From: Roseovarius dicentrarchi
GTDB lineage: Bacteria > Pseudomonadota > Alphaproteobacteria > Rhodobacterales > Rhodobacteraceae
Assembly (NCBI RefSeq): GCF_003316635.1
Contig: NZ_QNQP01000006.1
Location: forward strand, 124,001-188,000
Direction of reading: 5' to 3'
DNA length: 64,000 nt
The position numbers and the translations under genes are program-made. Positions 42,693 through 52,666 of the stretch are shown in pieces. How positions within the stretch are numbered: position 1 is the first letter of the stretch; every line of letters starts with the position of its first letter. Under the pieces are notes generated by a model, which saw nothing but the letters and a program-made list of their open reading frames with translations, was not told where the DNA came from and did not search any database.

Positions 42693-45600
42693 ATGGCACG
42701 TTTTTTCATTGACCGACCGATCTTTGCCTGGGTCATTTCGATCTTCATCATGGGGATCGGCATTCTGTCCATCGTCACCTTGCCGGTGGCGCAGTATCCC
42801 GAAATCGCGCCGCCCACCGTTTCCGTCAACGCATCCTACCCCGGTGCCAGCGCCGAAACGGTGGCCAATACCGTGACGCAGGTGATCGAACAGCAGATGA
42901 CCGGTCTGGACGGGCTGCGCTATATTTCTTCCAGTTCGACCAGTGCGGGCGGCGCCAGTATCACGCTGACATTCGAGACGGGAACAGACGCCGATATCGC
43001 GCAGGTGCAGGTGCAGAACAAGCTGGCGCAGGCCACAGCGCTGCTGCCAGAGCCGGTACAGCGGCAGGGCGTGACGGTGCAAAAATCGTCCTCGGGCTTC
43101 CTGATGGTGATCGCGCTGATTGCCGAGAACGGCGATTATGACGCGACCGATCTGGGCGATTACCTGAGCACCAACATGGTGAACGAGCTGAGCCGCGTTG
43201 ACGGCGTCGGCAACGTGCAGGTGTTTGGCGCGCAGTATGCCATGCGCATCTGGCTGGACCCGGCCAAACTGGCCGCGTTCGAGCTGACGCCGGCGGATGT
43301 GGTCAATGCCGTGCGCGCGCAGAACGCCCAGATTTCCGCCGGTGAATTCGGCTCGCGCCCTGCGGTGGACGGTCAGGTGCTGAACGCCACGATCACCGCG
43401 CAATCGCTGCTGACCACGCCCGAGGATTTCCGCCAGATCGTCATCCGCGCCGAAACCGATGGCGGCCTGGTGCTGATCAATGACGTTGCGCGGGTGGAAA
43501 TCGGCGCCGAAAACTACGGCACGATTTCGCGCTATAACCAGCAGGCCGCCTCGGGCATGGCGATCAGCCTGGCCTCCGGCGCGAACGCGCTGGACACGGC
43601 CAAGGCGGTAGAGGCGCGGGTGGACGAGCTGGCCGAGTTTTTCCCCGAAGGCATCAAATACGTCATCCCCTATGACACCACGCCCTTTGTCGAGATCTCG
43701 ATCGAGGAAGTGATCAAGACCCTGATCGAAGCGATCATTCTGGTTTTCTTCGTGATGTATCTGTTCCTGCAAAACCTGCGCGCGACGCTGATCCCGACGC
43801 TGGCGGTGCCCGTGGTGCTGCTGGGCACATTCGGCATCCTGTCGCTGATGGGCTTTTCGATCAACACGCTGACCATGCTGGCCATGGTTCTGGCCATCGG
43901 TCTGCTGGTCGATGACGCCATCGTGGTGGTGGAAAACGTCGAGCGGATCATGGAGCAGGAGGGGCTGTCGCCCAAGGAAGCCACCAAGAAATCCATGGAC
44001 CAGATCACCGGCGCGCTGATCGGCATCGGGGTGGTGCTGTCGGCGGTGTTCGTGCCTATGGCCTTCTTTCCCGGCTCCACCGGTGTGATCTATCAGCAAT
44101 TTTCGGTCACGATCATTTCGGCGATGGCGCTGTCGGTGCTGGTGGCGCTGACCCTGACGCCGGCCCTGTGCGCGACCATGCTCAAGGCCAACCACGACGG
44201 CGCCACGCAGCGCGGCCCGTTTGGCCTGTTCAACCGCGGTTTTGATCGCCTGCTGGGCCGCTACGCGGGCACGGTGGGCTGGATGGTCAAGCGGCCGTTC
44301 CGGATGGGCATTGTCTATCTGGTGATCGTCGCGATCATGGTGGGCCTGTTCATCCGCACGCCCGAGGGGTTCCTGCCCGAAGAGGATCAGGGCATCATGT
44401 TCACGCTGATCCAGGGCCCCACCGGCACCACAGCCGAACAGACGCTGGACGTGATCAAACAGGTCGAGGAGTATTACCTGACGCAGGAAACGGACGTGGT
44501 CGAATCGGTGTTCGGCGTGGTCGGGTTCAGCTTTGCCGGTCAGGGCCAGAACCTGGGGCTTGCCTTTGTCCGGCTGAAAGACTGGGCAGACCGCAAAGAC
44601 GCCGCGCAGAGCGTTCAGGCGCTGGCCGGGCGATCCTTCGGGGCGTTCAGCCAGATCAAGGGCGCGATGGTGTTCCCCATCGTGCCGCCGTCGGTGATCG
44701 AGCTGGGCAACGTGTCAGGCTTTGATTTCTACGTGCAGGCGCGCGGCGGCCAAAGCCATGAACAACTGCTTCAGGCGCGCAATCAGATGCTGGGCATGGC
44801 CGCTCAAAGCGAGCTGATCGCCAGCGCCCGCCCCAGCGGGCTGGAGGATGCAGCGCAGTTCAATCTGGATATCGACTGGCGCCGTGCCGGGGCGATGGGC
44901 GTGTCGGCCACCGATGTCGGCACATTGCTCAGCACCGCGTGGGCCGGGCAATACGTCAATGATTTCGTGGACGAAGGCCGCATCAAGCGGGTCTATGTCC
45001 AGGGCGAGCCTGACGCGCGCAGTACCCCGTCTGACATTGAAAAATGGCGCGTGCGCAATGCCAGTGGCGGGCTGGTGCCGTTTTCAAACTTTGTCACGGC
45101 CGGCTGGAGCCAGGGACCGCAGGGCGTGAACCGCTATAACGGTGTGCCGTCGATGCAAATTCAGGGCTCGCCCGCGCCGGGCGTGTCCACCGGTGACGCG
45201 ATTGATGAAATCTACCGGCTGGCCGAACAGCTGCCGCCCGGTTTCCAGATTTCGCTGACAGGCCTGTCTCTGGAGGAGCAGGAATCAGGCAGTCAGGCGC
45301 CGCTGCTATATGCGCTGTCGCTGGCGGCGATCTTCCTTGCGCTGGCGGCGCTGTATGAATCGTGGTCGATCCCGTTCGCGGTGATGCTGGCCATGCCCAT
45401 CGGCGTTCTGGGTGCGCTGGGAGGGGCCTATTTCGGCGGTTTCGAGAATGGCGTGTTCTTTCAGGTCGGCCTGTTGGCGGTGATCGGCCTGACGGGCAAG
45501 AACGCGATCCTGATCGTCGAATTTGCACGCGATAAACGCGAGGCGGGCGAGACGATATGGGAGGCGGCGGTTGACGCCGCGCGGCAGCGTTTCCGCCCTA

Positions 45601-45794
45601 TCATCATGACGTCGCTGGCATTTTCGCTGGGTGTAACGCCGCTGGTTCTCAGCACCGGCGCGGGGTCGGGCGGGCGCACGGCGATCGGCACGGGCGTTTT
45701 GTCCGGCACCATTACGGCCACTGTTCTGGGCGTTCTGTTCGTGCCGCTGTTCTTTGCGATCATCGCGCGCCTGACGCAGCGCAAGAAGACGTAG
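42693..45794 (+). CDS. RND multidrug efflux pump, inner-membrane subunit (AcrB/MexB family)
   Basis: A 1033-residue HAE1-family proton-driven exporter. It opens MARFFIDRPIFAWVISIFIM and has FIDRP typical of the family. Proton-relay residues are two aspartates in GLLVDDAIVVVEN and the lysine in GLTGKNAILIVEF. Length is that of AcrB. It follows the adaptor by 65 bases. Substrates likely include hydrophobic drugs, detergents or dyes; specificity is not evident. A palindrome terminates the transcript 22 bases after the stop. Confidence 0.95.
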   Translation: MARFFIDRPIFAWVISIFIMGIGILSIVTLPVAQYPEIAPPTVSVNASYPGASAETVANTVTQVIEQQMTGLDGLRYISSSSTSAGGASITLTFETGTDADIAQVQVQNKLAQATALLPEPVQRQGVTVQKSSSGFLMVIALIAENGDYDATDLGDYLSTNMVNELSRVDGVGNVQVFGAQYAMRIWLDPAKLAAFELTPADVVNAVRAQNAQISAGEFGSRPAVDGQVLNATITAQSLLTTPEDFRQIVIRAETDGGLVLINDVARVEIGAENYGTISRYNQQAASGMAISLASGANALDTAKAVEARVDELAEFFPEGIKYVIPYDTTPFVEISIEEVIKTLIEAIILVFFVMYLFLQNLRATLIPTLAVPVVLLGTFGILSLMGFSINTLTMLAMVLAIGLLVDDAIVVVENVERIMEQEGLSPKEATKKSMDQITGALIGIGVVLSAVFVPMAFFPGSTGVIYQQFSVTIISAMALSVLVALTLTPALCATMLKANHDGATQRGPFGLFNRGFDRLLGRYAGTVGWMVKRPFRMGIVYLVIVAIMVGLFIRTPEGFLPEEDQGIMFTLIQGPTGTTAEQTLDVIKQVEEYYLTQETDVVESVFGVVGFSFAGQGQNLGLAFVRLKDWADRKDAAQSVQALAGRSFGAFSQIKGAMVFPIVPPSVIELGNVSGFDFYVQARGGQSHEQLLQARNQMLGMAAQSELIASARPSGLEDAAQFNLDIDWRRAGAMGVSATDVGTLLSTAWAGQYVNDFVDEGRIKRVYVQGEPDARSTPSDIEKWRVRNASGGLVPFSNFVTAGWSQGPQGVNRYNGVPSMQIQGSPAPGVSTGDAIDEIYRLAEQLPPGFQISLTGLSLEEQESGSQAPLLYALSLAAIFLALAALYESWSIPFAVMLAMPIGVLGALGGAYFGGFENGVFFQVGLLAVIGLTGKNAILIVEFARDKREAGETIWEAAVDAARQRFRPIIMTSLAFSLGVTPLVLSTGAGSGGRTAIGTGVLSGTITATVLGVLFVPLFFAIIARLTQRKKT

Positions 45795-45815
45795 CGCCGC
45801 ACCAGAGCCACAAAA

Positions 45816-45849
45816 AAACAGCCGCCGATGATATCATCGGCGGCTGTTT
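45816..45849. terminator. 34-base perfect palindromic bidirectional terminator
   Basis: A perfect palindrome with arms AAACAGCCGCCGATGAT, preceded on the left by more A residues and followed on the right by TTTC. It lies between convergent genes: 22 bases after the RND pump stop and 21 bases from the stop of the ColD-like gene. On the minus strand the stem ends with a run of T residues from the AAAAAAA at 45812-45818, so it should terminate both transcripts. Confidence 0.85.
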
Positions 45850-45869
45850 CGTCAGGCAGTCTGTTCAGA

Positions 45870-47036
45870 TCAGAACCTGGCCAGCTCGGCCACTGCCTCG
45901 TCCACAGGGTAATGATGGTTGCCCACGAACAGGCCGCGTTTGTCGAGGTAGTCGGCGTTGGTCAGGTCGCCATGCACCTCGTAATTGAAGTGTTTGACGA
46001 TTTCCTTGCGCGCGAAGTTGCCCGCAACAATAGGGCGGCACTCGAACCCGAGCGCGTCCAGCCCGCGCACCACATCGGCGCGGCTATCGGCCAGTTCTGG
46101 GCGCAGCATCAGGCTGAACCCGAACCAGCTGCTTTGGCCGATCTCGCGCTGAATGGTGAATTTCGGATGGTCCTGCATGGCGTCCACGAAAAGGGCCGCG
46201 TTGCGGCGGCGCCCGGCGATCAGCCCGTCCAGCTTGGCCAGTTGCGCGATCCCCAGCGCGCCGGACATCTCCAGCGGGCGCAGGTTGTAGCCGGGCAGAA
46301 CGAAGCGAAAGCTTTCCTCGAAGGGATCATCGCTTTTGGTGCCGGTGACGTGGTTTTCCTTTGGCAGGTTGCGGGTCCAGCCATGGGCGCGCAGGGCCAG
46401 CATGACGTGATACAGTTCCTCGTCGTCGGTGACGACAACGCCGCCTTCCATGGTGGAAATATGGTGCGAGAAGAAGGTGGAAAAACTGCCCATGACGCCG
46501 AATGTGCCGCATTTTTTGCCGCCCAGCGTGGCGCCCATGGATTCGCAATTATCCTCGATCATCGTGATATTGCGGCCCTTGGTAATGTCGGCGATGCGGT
46601 CGAAATCATTGGGATTGCCCAGAAGGTTGACCACCATCATCGCGCGGGTGCGGTCCGTCACGGCGCCCGCCAGCGCGTCCAGATCGTAGTTCAGCGTTTC
46701 CAGATCGACATCGACGAATTTCAGCTTCAGCCCGTATTGGTGCAGCGGATTGTAGGTGGTGGACCACGACACGGCAGGCACGATCACCTCGTCGCCGGGG
46801 GACAGTTTCAGATCGGGGTTCGATGTATAGGTCAGGGCGGCGACCATCAACAGGTTTGCCGACGATCCCGAATTGACCATAATCGCGTGATTGGTGCCGA
46901 AATGGGCGGCGAACCGACGTTCAAATTCGGCCACTTCTGCGCCCATGGTGAACCGGTCGGACGCGATGACGCGTTGCAATGCGTCCTGTTCGGCCTGGTC
47001 CCAGGATGACGTGGCGAGGGGGAAACGGGCGCTCAT
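45870..47036 (-). CDS. ColD-like PLP-dependent 3-dehydratase (DegT family, catalytic His)
   Basis: A 388-residue DegT/DnrJ/EryC1-fold protein. The usual Schiff-base lysine is replaced: the segment FFSHHISTMEGG has His191-His192 where aminotransferases have Lys. That substitution marks GDP-4-keto-6-deoxy-mannose 3-dehydratase (ColD) and related E1 dehydrases, which use PMP/PLP without a covalent lysine. Asp162 (EDNCES) should hold the cofactor pyridine nitrogen. Length equals that of ColD as I recall it. It follows the GDP-sugar epimerase/reductase gene with a four-base overlap, so it likely makes the 3,6-dideoxy intermediate to colitose. Confidence 0.8.
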   Translation of the reverse strand: MSARFPLATSSWDQAEQDALQRVIASDRFTMGAEVAEFERRFAAHFGTNHAIMVNSGSSANLLMVAALTYTSNPDLKLSPGDEVIVPAVSWSTTYNPLHQYGLKLKFVDVDLETLNYDLDALAGAVTDRTRAMMVVNLLGNPNDFDRIADITKGRNITMIEDNCESMGATLGGKKCGTFGVMGSFSTFFSHHISTMEGGVVVTDDEELYHVMLALRAHGWTRNLPKENHVTGTKSDDPFEESFRFVLPGYNLRPLEMSGALGIAQLAKLDGLIAGRRRNAALFVDAMQDHPKFTIQREIGQSSWFGFSLMLRPELADSRADVVRGLDALGFECRPIVAGNFARKEIVKHFNYEVHGDLTNADYLDKRGLFVGNHHYPVDEAVAELARF

Positions 47037-47980
47037 GCAGACTGCCTTTCCAGGAAGAATTGATAGGTAAGTGCCATGCCGTCATGCAGGCTGGTCTGGG
47101 GTTGCCAGCCCCAATCGGTCTGGCGGGTGGTATCGCACAGCTTTTGCTTCATGCCGGTCGGCTTGGACAGGTCATGCTCAAAGCTGCCCTGCCAGCCAAC
47201 AACCTTGGCGGCGGCGTTGTAATAGTCGGTGACCGAATGATCGTGGCCGACGCCGATATTCATCAGATCGGGCAGCGCCTCCATGTCGGCGGCGGCGCGC
47301 AGGACCGCACCGGCCAGATCACGGGCATACATGAATTCGCGGCGCGCGGTGCCGTCGCCCCAGATATCCATCGTGTCAATGCCCGCCTCACGCGCCGCGT
47401 GCAGCTTGGCGATGACGGCGGGGACCATGTGGGATGCTGCCGGATCGAACGTGTCATGGCGACCGTAAAGGTTGCAGGGGATCAGCGTCTTGTACAGCAG
47501 CTCGGGCGTTTCCGCGCGGATATACTGGCACAGGCGCAGCGCCATGATCTTGGCCAGCGAATAGCCTTCGTTCGTCGGCTCCAGCGGGCCGGTCAGCATC
47601 GCATCCTCGACCAGCGGGTTGGGCGCGGCGCGGGGGTAGATGCAGGTCGAGGCCAGGTTGATCATCTGCGGGATCTTCGCGGCGCGCGCGCCCATGATGA
47701 CGTTGCGCCCGATCACGGCGTTGACGTCCAGAAAATCCACCGGATTGGCCATGTTCATCTGGATGCCGCCGACCTTGCCGGCGGCATGAACGATGATGTC
47801 GGGCTGCGTGCGCTGGATATAGTCATAGGTCGCGGCGGTGTCGGTCAGGTCCAGCTCGCGACTGCCGGGCGCCAGAATGGTCCATTCCGCCGCGCGCGGA
47901 TGCTCGCGGATATTGCTGCCCACCATGCCGCTTCCGCCGGTCAGAAGCAGGGTGCCGCGATGGGGTGCTGCCGCGCTCAT
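47033..47980 (-). CDS. GDP-L-fucose synthase / GDP-L-colitose synthase family (Fcl/ColC)
   Basis: A 315-residue SDR epimerase/reductase. NADP(H) binding is in [14 protein letters not shown]; the catalytic YxxxK is in [17 protein letters not shown] and [18 protein letters not shown] are family signatures of GDP-4-keto-6-deoxy-mannose epimerase/reductases. Gmd supplies the substrate; with the ColD-like neighbour the product could be GDP-L-colitose, otherwise GDP-L-fucose. Start chosen at MSAAAPHRG, which overlaps the gmd stop by four bases. Sequence alone does not separate Fcl from ColC. Confidence 0.88.
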   Translation of the reverse strand: MSAAAPHRGTLLLTGGSGMVGSNIREHPRAAEWTILAPGSRELDLTDTAATYDYIQRTQPDIIVHAAGKVGGIQMNMANPVDFLDVNAVIGRNVIMGARAAKIPQMINLASTCIYPRAAPNPLVEDAMLTGPLEPTNEGYSLAKIMALRLCQYIRAETPELLYKTLIPCNLYGRHDTFDPAASHMVPAVIAKLHAAREAGIDTMDIWGDGTARREFMYARDLAGAVLRAAADMEALPDLMNIGVGHDHSVTDYYNAAAKVVGWQGSFEHDLSKPTGMKQKLCDTTRQTDWGWQPQTSLHDGMALTYQFFLERQSA

Positions 47981-49092
47981 TGGCTTTGGCCCATATGGCT
48001 GGCGTAGCCATGCGCGGCCAGAAGGCTGTGACTGCGCGCCGCGCGCAGATCCTCGGCCACCATTTCGCTGCACATGTCGCGGGCGGTGATTTCCGGCACC
48101 CAGCCCAGCTTGGCCTTGGCCTTGGACGGATCGCCCAAGAGCGTCTCGACCTCGGCGGGCCGGAAATAACGCGGGTCGATCTTCATCACGACCTGTCCCG
48201 GTTTGACACCGGGCGCATCATCGCCCGTGACCGCATCGACGATGGCGACCTCATCCGTGCCGGTCCCCTCGAACCTGAGCGTGATGCCCAGATCGGCGGC
48301 GGCCCATGTGATGAATTCGCGCACCGAATGCTGCACGCCGGTGGCGATAACGAAATCCTCGGGCGTGACCTGTTGCAGCATCATCCACTGCATGCGCACG
48401 TAGTCCTTTGCGTGGCCCCAGTCGCGCAGGCTGTCGATATTGCCCATGTACAGCGTATCCTCCAGCCCCTGGGCGATATTGGCCATGCCGCGGGTAATCT
48501 TGCGGGTCACAAACGTCTTGCCGCGGCGGGGGCTCTCGTGGTTGAACAGGATGCCGTTGCAGGCATACATGCCGTAGGCCTCGCGGTAATTGACGGCGAT
48601 CCAGTAGGCATACATCTTGGCCACCGCATAGGGGCTGCGCGGGTGAAACGGCGTTGTCTCGGATTGCGGGGTTTCCTGTACAAGGCCGTAGAGTTCCGAG
48701 GTGGAGGCCTGATAGAATCGGCAGGTTTTCTCCATCCCCAGAAATCGCATCGCCTCCACCAGGCGCAGCGTGCCGACCGCGTCGACATCGGCGGTATATT
48801 CCGGTGCCTCGAAACTGACGGCGACATGGCTTTGCGCGCCGAGGTTGTAGATCTCGTCGGGCTGGATTTCGGACAGCAGGCGCGTCAGGTTCGATGTGTC
48901 CGTCAGATCGCCGTAATGCAGGCGAAAGCGCGGCTCTTCGTGGATGTCCTGAAACAGATGGTTCAGCCGCTGGGTGTTCAGCGATGATGCCCGGCGTTTC
49001 AAACCGTGCACTTCATATCCCTTGTCCAGTAGCAGCTCGACCAGATACGAGCCGTCCTGACCCGTGGTGCCCGTCACAAACGCCTTTTTCAT
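47977..49092 (-). CDS. gmd: GDP-mannose 4,6-dehydratase
   Basis: A 371-residue extended SDR. Rossmann loop is [17 protein letters not shown]; active-site STSELYG gives the catalytic Thr/Ser-Glu, and [12 protein letters not shown] the Yxxx[17 protein letters not shown] is a strict Gmd motif. It converts GDP-D-mannose to GDP-4-keto-6-deoxy-D-mannose, the branch point to fucose, perosamine and colitose. First gene of a three-gene overlapping operon. Strong confidence in this function. Confidence 0.96.
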   Translation of the reverse strand: MKKAFVTGTTGQDGSYLVELLLDKGYEVHGLKRRASSLNTQRLNHLFQDIHEEPRFRLHYGDLTDTSNLTRLLSEIQPDEIYNLGAQSHVAVSFEAPEYTADVDAVGTLRLVEAMRFLGMEKTCRFYQASTSELYGLVQETPQSETTPFHPRSPYAVAKMYAYWIAVNYREAYGMYACNGILFNHESPRRGKTFVTRKITRGMANIAQGLEDTLYMGNIDSLRDWGHAKDYVRMQWMMLQQVTPEDFVIATGVQHSVREFITWAAADLGITLRFEGTGTDEVAIVDAVTGDDAPGVKPGQVVMKIDPRYFRPAEVETLLGDPSKAKAKLGWVPEITARDMCSEMVAEDLRAARSHSLLAAHGYASHMGQSQ

Positions 49093-49301
49093 AAACCGTC
49101 TCCGTTAAATGCCGCAGGGGCAACCACACGAATATGCCCTGTTTTCACCTAACCGGATAAGACACCGGGCCTGTCCATGCAAGGTGGCCGGTCCTGTCGG
49201 ATATGTGCAGGTGCCCGACGGCAGGATCACGCCGCCTTGCGTTTGGCGCGGTCAGTTTGCGCGCTGGCAACTGTCCGGCCGGGTGCCAGATCGCGCTTGC
49301 C

Positions 49302-51371
49302 TCAGCTCAGCGACTGCCAGCCGGGGTCGGGGTCAAAGCGTGGGCCGTGCGCGGCGCTCAGATCATGCAGGCGCTGCACCACCGCGTCAATTCCGCGGGA
49401 CCGTGCGTAATGCATCGGACCGCCCCGGAACGGCGCCCAGCCGGTGGCAAATATCATCGCGGCGTCGATGTCATCCTCGGCGGCAACAACGCCCCGGCGC
49501 AGAACCTCGACACAGGCATCCAGCATGGGCAATATCAGCCGGTCGGTCAGGTCGTCGGGGCCATCCTTGTCACTTTGCGGGTTCGGCGCGCCGTCCGACC
49601 AGTCGTAAAAGCCCTTGCCGGCCTTTTTGCCTGTCTCGCCTGCGGCGACCTTGTCCCGCAGGGTCTGGCTGATCGGTGCCATCGGCTTCTCCAGCCCCTC
49701 GGACAGGCTTTGGGCAACATGCAGCCCGATATCCAGCCCCACCTGATCGGCCAGCGTCACCGGCCCCATCGGCATGCCGAATTTCAGCGCGGCGCTGTCG
49801 ATCACCTCCTTCGGCACGCCGTCGTCCAGCAGCGCCATCGCCTCCATCAGGTAGGGCACCAGCGCGCGGTTGACGAGGAAGCCGGGATAGTCGCCCACAT
49901 GCACCGGCAGCTTGCCGATCGCGCCGCAGAACGCGGCAAGGCGGGCGGCGGTTTCCTGCGATGTGTCCGGGCCTTTGACCACCTCGACAAGGTCGATCCT
50001 CGACACCGGATTGAAGAAATGCAGCCCCGCAAAGCGCGCCGCATCGGGCGCGTCGGTGGCCAGCTCGTCCACCGACAGGCTGGACGTGTTGCTGGCCAGT
50101 ATCGCGCCGTCCTTCATGCGCGATGCCAGCCCTTCGTAGATGCTGCGCTTGATCTCCATCGTCTCCGGCCCGGCCTCGATGATCAGGTCGGCGGTAGCGA
50201 TGCCATAGCCTTCGGGGTCGGGCATCAGCCGGTCCAGCGCGTTGCGCTTTTCGATACCGCCAAGGTGTTTGGAGACGCATATCTCCGCCGCCAGCTTCAT
50301 CGCGCGCCCCAGCGCCGCGTTGGAGGTATCGCCCAACGTTACCCGCTTGCCCCGGATCGCCGCCATCGCCGCAATCTCGGCGCCCATGGCGCCGGCACCG
50401 ATCACATGCACATTCTGGATGCCGTCCTTGCCCTTGGCATTGCCGCGCAACCGCTGGCGCAGGAAAAAGGCGCGTTGCAGATTTTTCGATGTGTCGGTTT
50501 GCAGCAGTTTGCCAAAGGATTCGATCTCGGCCTTTTGCATCGCGGCGGGATCGTCGCCATGCTCCTCCCACAGGTCAATCAGGGCGTGGGGCGCGGGGTA
50601 ATGCGCTTTCGGCGCCTTTTTCTCGGTCTGGCTGCGCATCTGCCGCGCCGCATAGCTGCGCGCGGTGCCAAGGCTGAAGGCGCGCGCCTTCAGCCCCTGT
50701 TCATGCTCCTCCAGATCGCCATTCGCGGCGGCCTGCACGGCGGCGGCAACATGGCGTTCCTTTACCACGGCATCCAGCAGACCCAGCGCTTTTGCCTTCT
50801 TTGTATGCGCGGATTTTCCGGTCAGCATCAGCGTCATCGCCTCGACAGGGTCGATCAGCGCCACGGACCGGAACGTGCCGCCCAGCCCCGGATGCAGGCC
50901 CAGCTGCACCTCCGGGAACGCGAACGACGCGCCGCGCACCCCGATGCGGATATCGCAGGCCAGCGCCAGTTCGAACCCGCCGCCCAGACAGGCGCCATGC
51001 ACGACGCAGATCGTCGGGCAGGCCAGCGCGGCCAGCCGGTCAAACACCGCGTGCCCCTCGCGCAGCAGGGTTTCGGGATCGCTGGCAACCTCCTTGAATT
51101 CGGCGATATCGGCGCCCGCCGCAAACCCGCCATCCTTGGCCGAGCGGATGACCAGCGCGCGGGGCAGATCCGCCTCGGCAGCGGCCAGGTGCGTGTTCAA
51201 TTCCTCCAGCACCTTGCGGGAAATCACGTTGGTGCTGCTGCCCTCGCAATCCATTGCCAGCCACAGGATGCCTGCCGTATCCCGCCCCGTGCGCCAGTTG
51301 CCGATGCGCTCGCCCGCGCCGCCCGTCTCGCGCAGCTCTGCGCCCAGAAAGTCCATCACGAAACCGGTCAT
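49302..51371 (-). CDS. 3-hydroxyacyl-CoA dehydrogenase / enoyl-CoA hydratase (FadB/FadJ-like)
   Basis: A 689-residue fusion. The N-terminal crotonase domain has GFAAGADIAEF and GACLGGGFELALACD for the oxyanion hole, with catalytic Glu candidates in FPEVQLGLHPGLGG. From about 300, NVHVIGAGAMGAEIAAM starts the NAD-binding dehydrogenase domain, and FAGLHFFNPVSRIDLVEVV holds the catalytic His. It performs the hydration and oxidation steps of fatty acid beta-oxidation. Start overlaps the thiolase stop by four bases (ATGA). Shorter than E. coli FadB but typical for alphaproteobacteria. Confidence 0.93.
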   Translation of the reverse strand: MTGFVMDFLGAELRETGGAGERIGNWRTGRDTAGILWLAMDCEGSSTNVISRKVLEELNTHLAAAEADLPRALVIRSAKDGGFAAGADIAEFKEVASDPETLLREGHAVFDRLAALACPTICVVHGACLGGGFELALACDIRIGVRGASFAFPEVQLGLHPGLGGTFRSVALIDPVEAMTLMLTGKSAHTKKAKALGLLDAVVKERHVAAAVQAAANGDLEEHEQGLKARAFSLGTARSYAARQMRSQTEKKAPKAHYPAPHALIDLWEEHGDDPAAMQKAEIESFGKLLQTDTSKNLQRAFFLRQRLRGNAKGKDGIQNVHVIGAGAMGAEIAAMAAIRGKRVTLGDTSNAALGRAMKLAAEICVSKHLGGIEKRNALDRLMPDPEGYGIATADLIIEAGPETMEIKRSIYEGLASRMKDGAILASNTSSLSVDELATDAPDAARFAGLHFFNPVSRIDLVEVVKGPDTSQETAARLAAFCGAIGKLPVHVGDYPGFLVNRALVPYLMEAMALLDDGVPKEVIDSAALKFGMPMGPVTLADQVGLDIGLHVAQSLSEGLEKPMAPISQTLRDKVAAGETGKKAGKGFYDWSDGAPNPQSDKDGPDDLTDRLILPMLDACVEVLRRGVVAAEDDIDAAMIFATGWAPFRGGPMHYARSRGIDAVVQRLHDLSAAHGPRFDPDPGWQSLS

Positions 51372-52666
51372 ACCGCAGCCTCCAACAGCATGGCGCCGCC
51401 CAGACCGCCACCGATACACTCGGTTGCGATGCCGCGCTTGAGCCCTCGTTTCTTCATCGCATTCGCCAGATGCAGCACGATCCGGTTGCCGCTGGTGCCG
51501 ACGGGATGCCCCAGCGAAATCGCCCCGCCATCGACGTTCAGACGGTCCCGGTCGATCCGGCCAAAGGCGGCGTCATAGCCCAGAACCTCGCTACAGAACG
51601 CGTCGTCGTTCCATGCGGCCAGACAGGCCAGAACCTGCGCCGCGAATGCCTCGTTCAGCTCCCACAGGTCAATGTCATTCACGCCGAACCCGTGCCGCTG
51701 CGCAATCGGCGTCGCGGCCAGAACCGGGCCAAGGCCCATCACGGCGGGGTCAAGGCCCGCCCATTCGCTGTCGGTGATCTCTGCCAGCGGCTCCAGCCCG
51801 TGCAGATCGACGGCCTTTTGCGAGGCGACGATGACCCAGCTCGCGCCATCGGTGATCTGGCTGGAATTGCCGGCCGTGACCTTGCCGTAGGGCTTCTCGA
51901 ACACTGGTTTTGGTTTGGCCAGCCCCTCCATATCGCTGTCCGGGCGCACGCCGTCGTCATGGTCGTACACCGTGCCATCGGGGGCAAAGGCCGGTACGAC
52001 CTCGCCCGCCAGCGTCCCGTCCTTCTGCGCCTGTGCAAGGCGGTGATGGCTTTGCATCGCATAGGTATCCGCCGCCCGCCGGTCGATGCCGAAGCGATGC
52101 GCCAGGATCTCGGCGGTCTGGCCCATGCCCAGATCGGTGATCGGGTCGGTCAGCCCGCGCTCCAGCCCGATCACGGGCTTGAAGAACTCGGGCCGCAGCC
52201 CCGACATCGCGCGCACCTTATCGACCGGGCTGCGCGCCGCGGCGAATTTGCCCATCCATTCAGCCGCCGACTGGCGCAGGGTCAGCGGGGCATGGCTGAG
52301 CGATTCGGCCCCGCCCGCAAGGATCATGTCATGCGTGCCGGACCGGATATAGCGATACGCGGTGTCGATGCTCTGCATGCCGGAGCCGCAGTTGAACTGC
52401 ACGGTAAAGGCCACCGTCCGTTCGCCCAGCCCCAGCCGCAGCGCGGCAACGCGGGCCGGGTTCATTTCATCTGCCAGCACGTTCACGCAGCCCAAGATCA
52501 CCAGATCGAAGGCATCCCGCTCGAACGGCTGGCGCGCCAGCAGGGGGCGGCCGCATTGCACCGCCAGATCGACGGGGGTGAACGGGCCGGGCGCGCCGCG
52601 CGCCTTCAGGAACGGGGTGCGCGCGCCATCGACAAGATAGACACGCTGGCCATGGGGTTGCGTCAT
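51368..52666 (-). CDS. Acetyl-CoA C-acyltransferase (thiolase, FadI/FadA-like)
   Basis: A 432-residue thiolase. Nucleophilic Cys is in FNCGSGMQSIDTA, the second active cysteine in ECIGGGLGGAML at the C-terminus, and the catalytic His in SLGHPVGTSGNRI. It cleaves 3-ketoacyl-CoA to acetyl-CoA and a shortened acyl-CoA. It is sandwiched between the acyl-CoA dehydrogenase and multifunctional enzyme genes with four-base overlaps. Length matches long-chain FadI more than short-chain PhaA. Confidence 0.93.
   Translation of the reverse strand: MTQPHGQRVYLVDGARTPFLKARGAPGPFTPVDLAVQCGRPLLARQPFERDAFDLVILGCVNVLADEMNPARVAALRLGLGERTVAFTVQFNCGSGMQSIDTAYRYIRSGTHDMILAGGAESLSHAPLTLRQSAAEWMGKFAAARSPVDKVRAMSGLRPEFFKPVIGLERGLTDPITDLGMGQTAEILAHRFGIDRRAADTYAMQSHHRLAQAQKDGTLAGEVVPAFAPDGTVYDHDDGVRPDSDMEGLAKPKPVFEKPYGKVTAGNSSQITDGASWVIVASQKAVDLHGLEPLAEITDSEWAGLDPAVMGLGPVLAATPIAQRHGFGVNDIDLWELNEAFAAQVLACLAAWNDDAFCSEVLGYDAAFGRIDRDRLNVDGGAISLGHPVGTSGNRIVLHLANAMKKRGLKRGIATECIGGGLGGAMLLEAAV

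Noticed and set aside
49203..51578. A plus-strand open frame of about 790 codons opposite the FadB-like gene.
   Set aside because: The minus strand carries all crotonase and dehydrogenase motifs; the plus frame is low-complexity.
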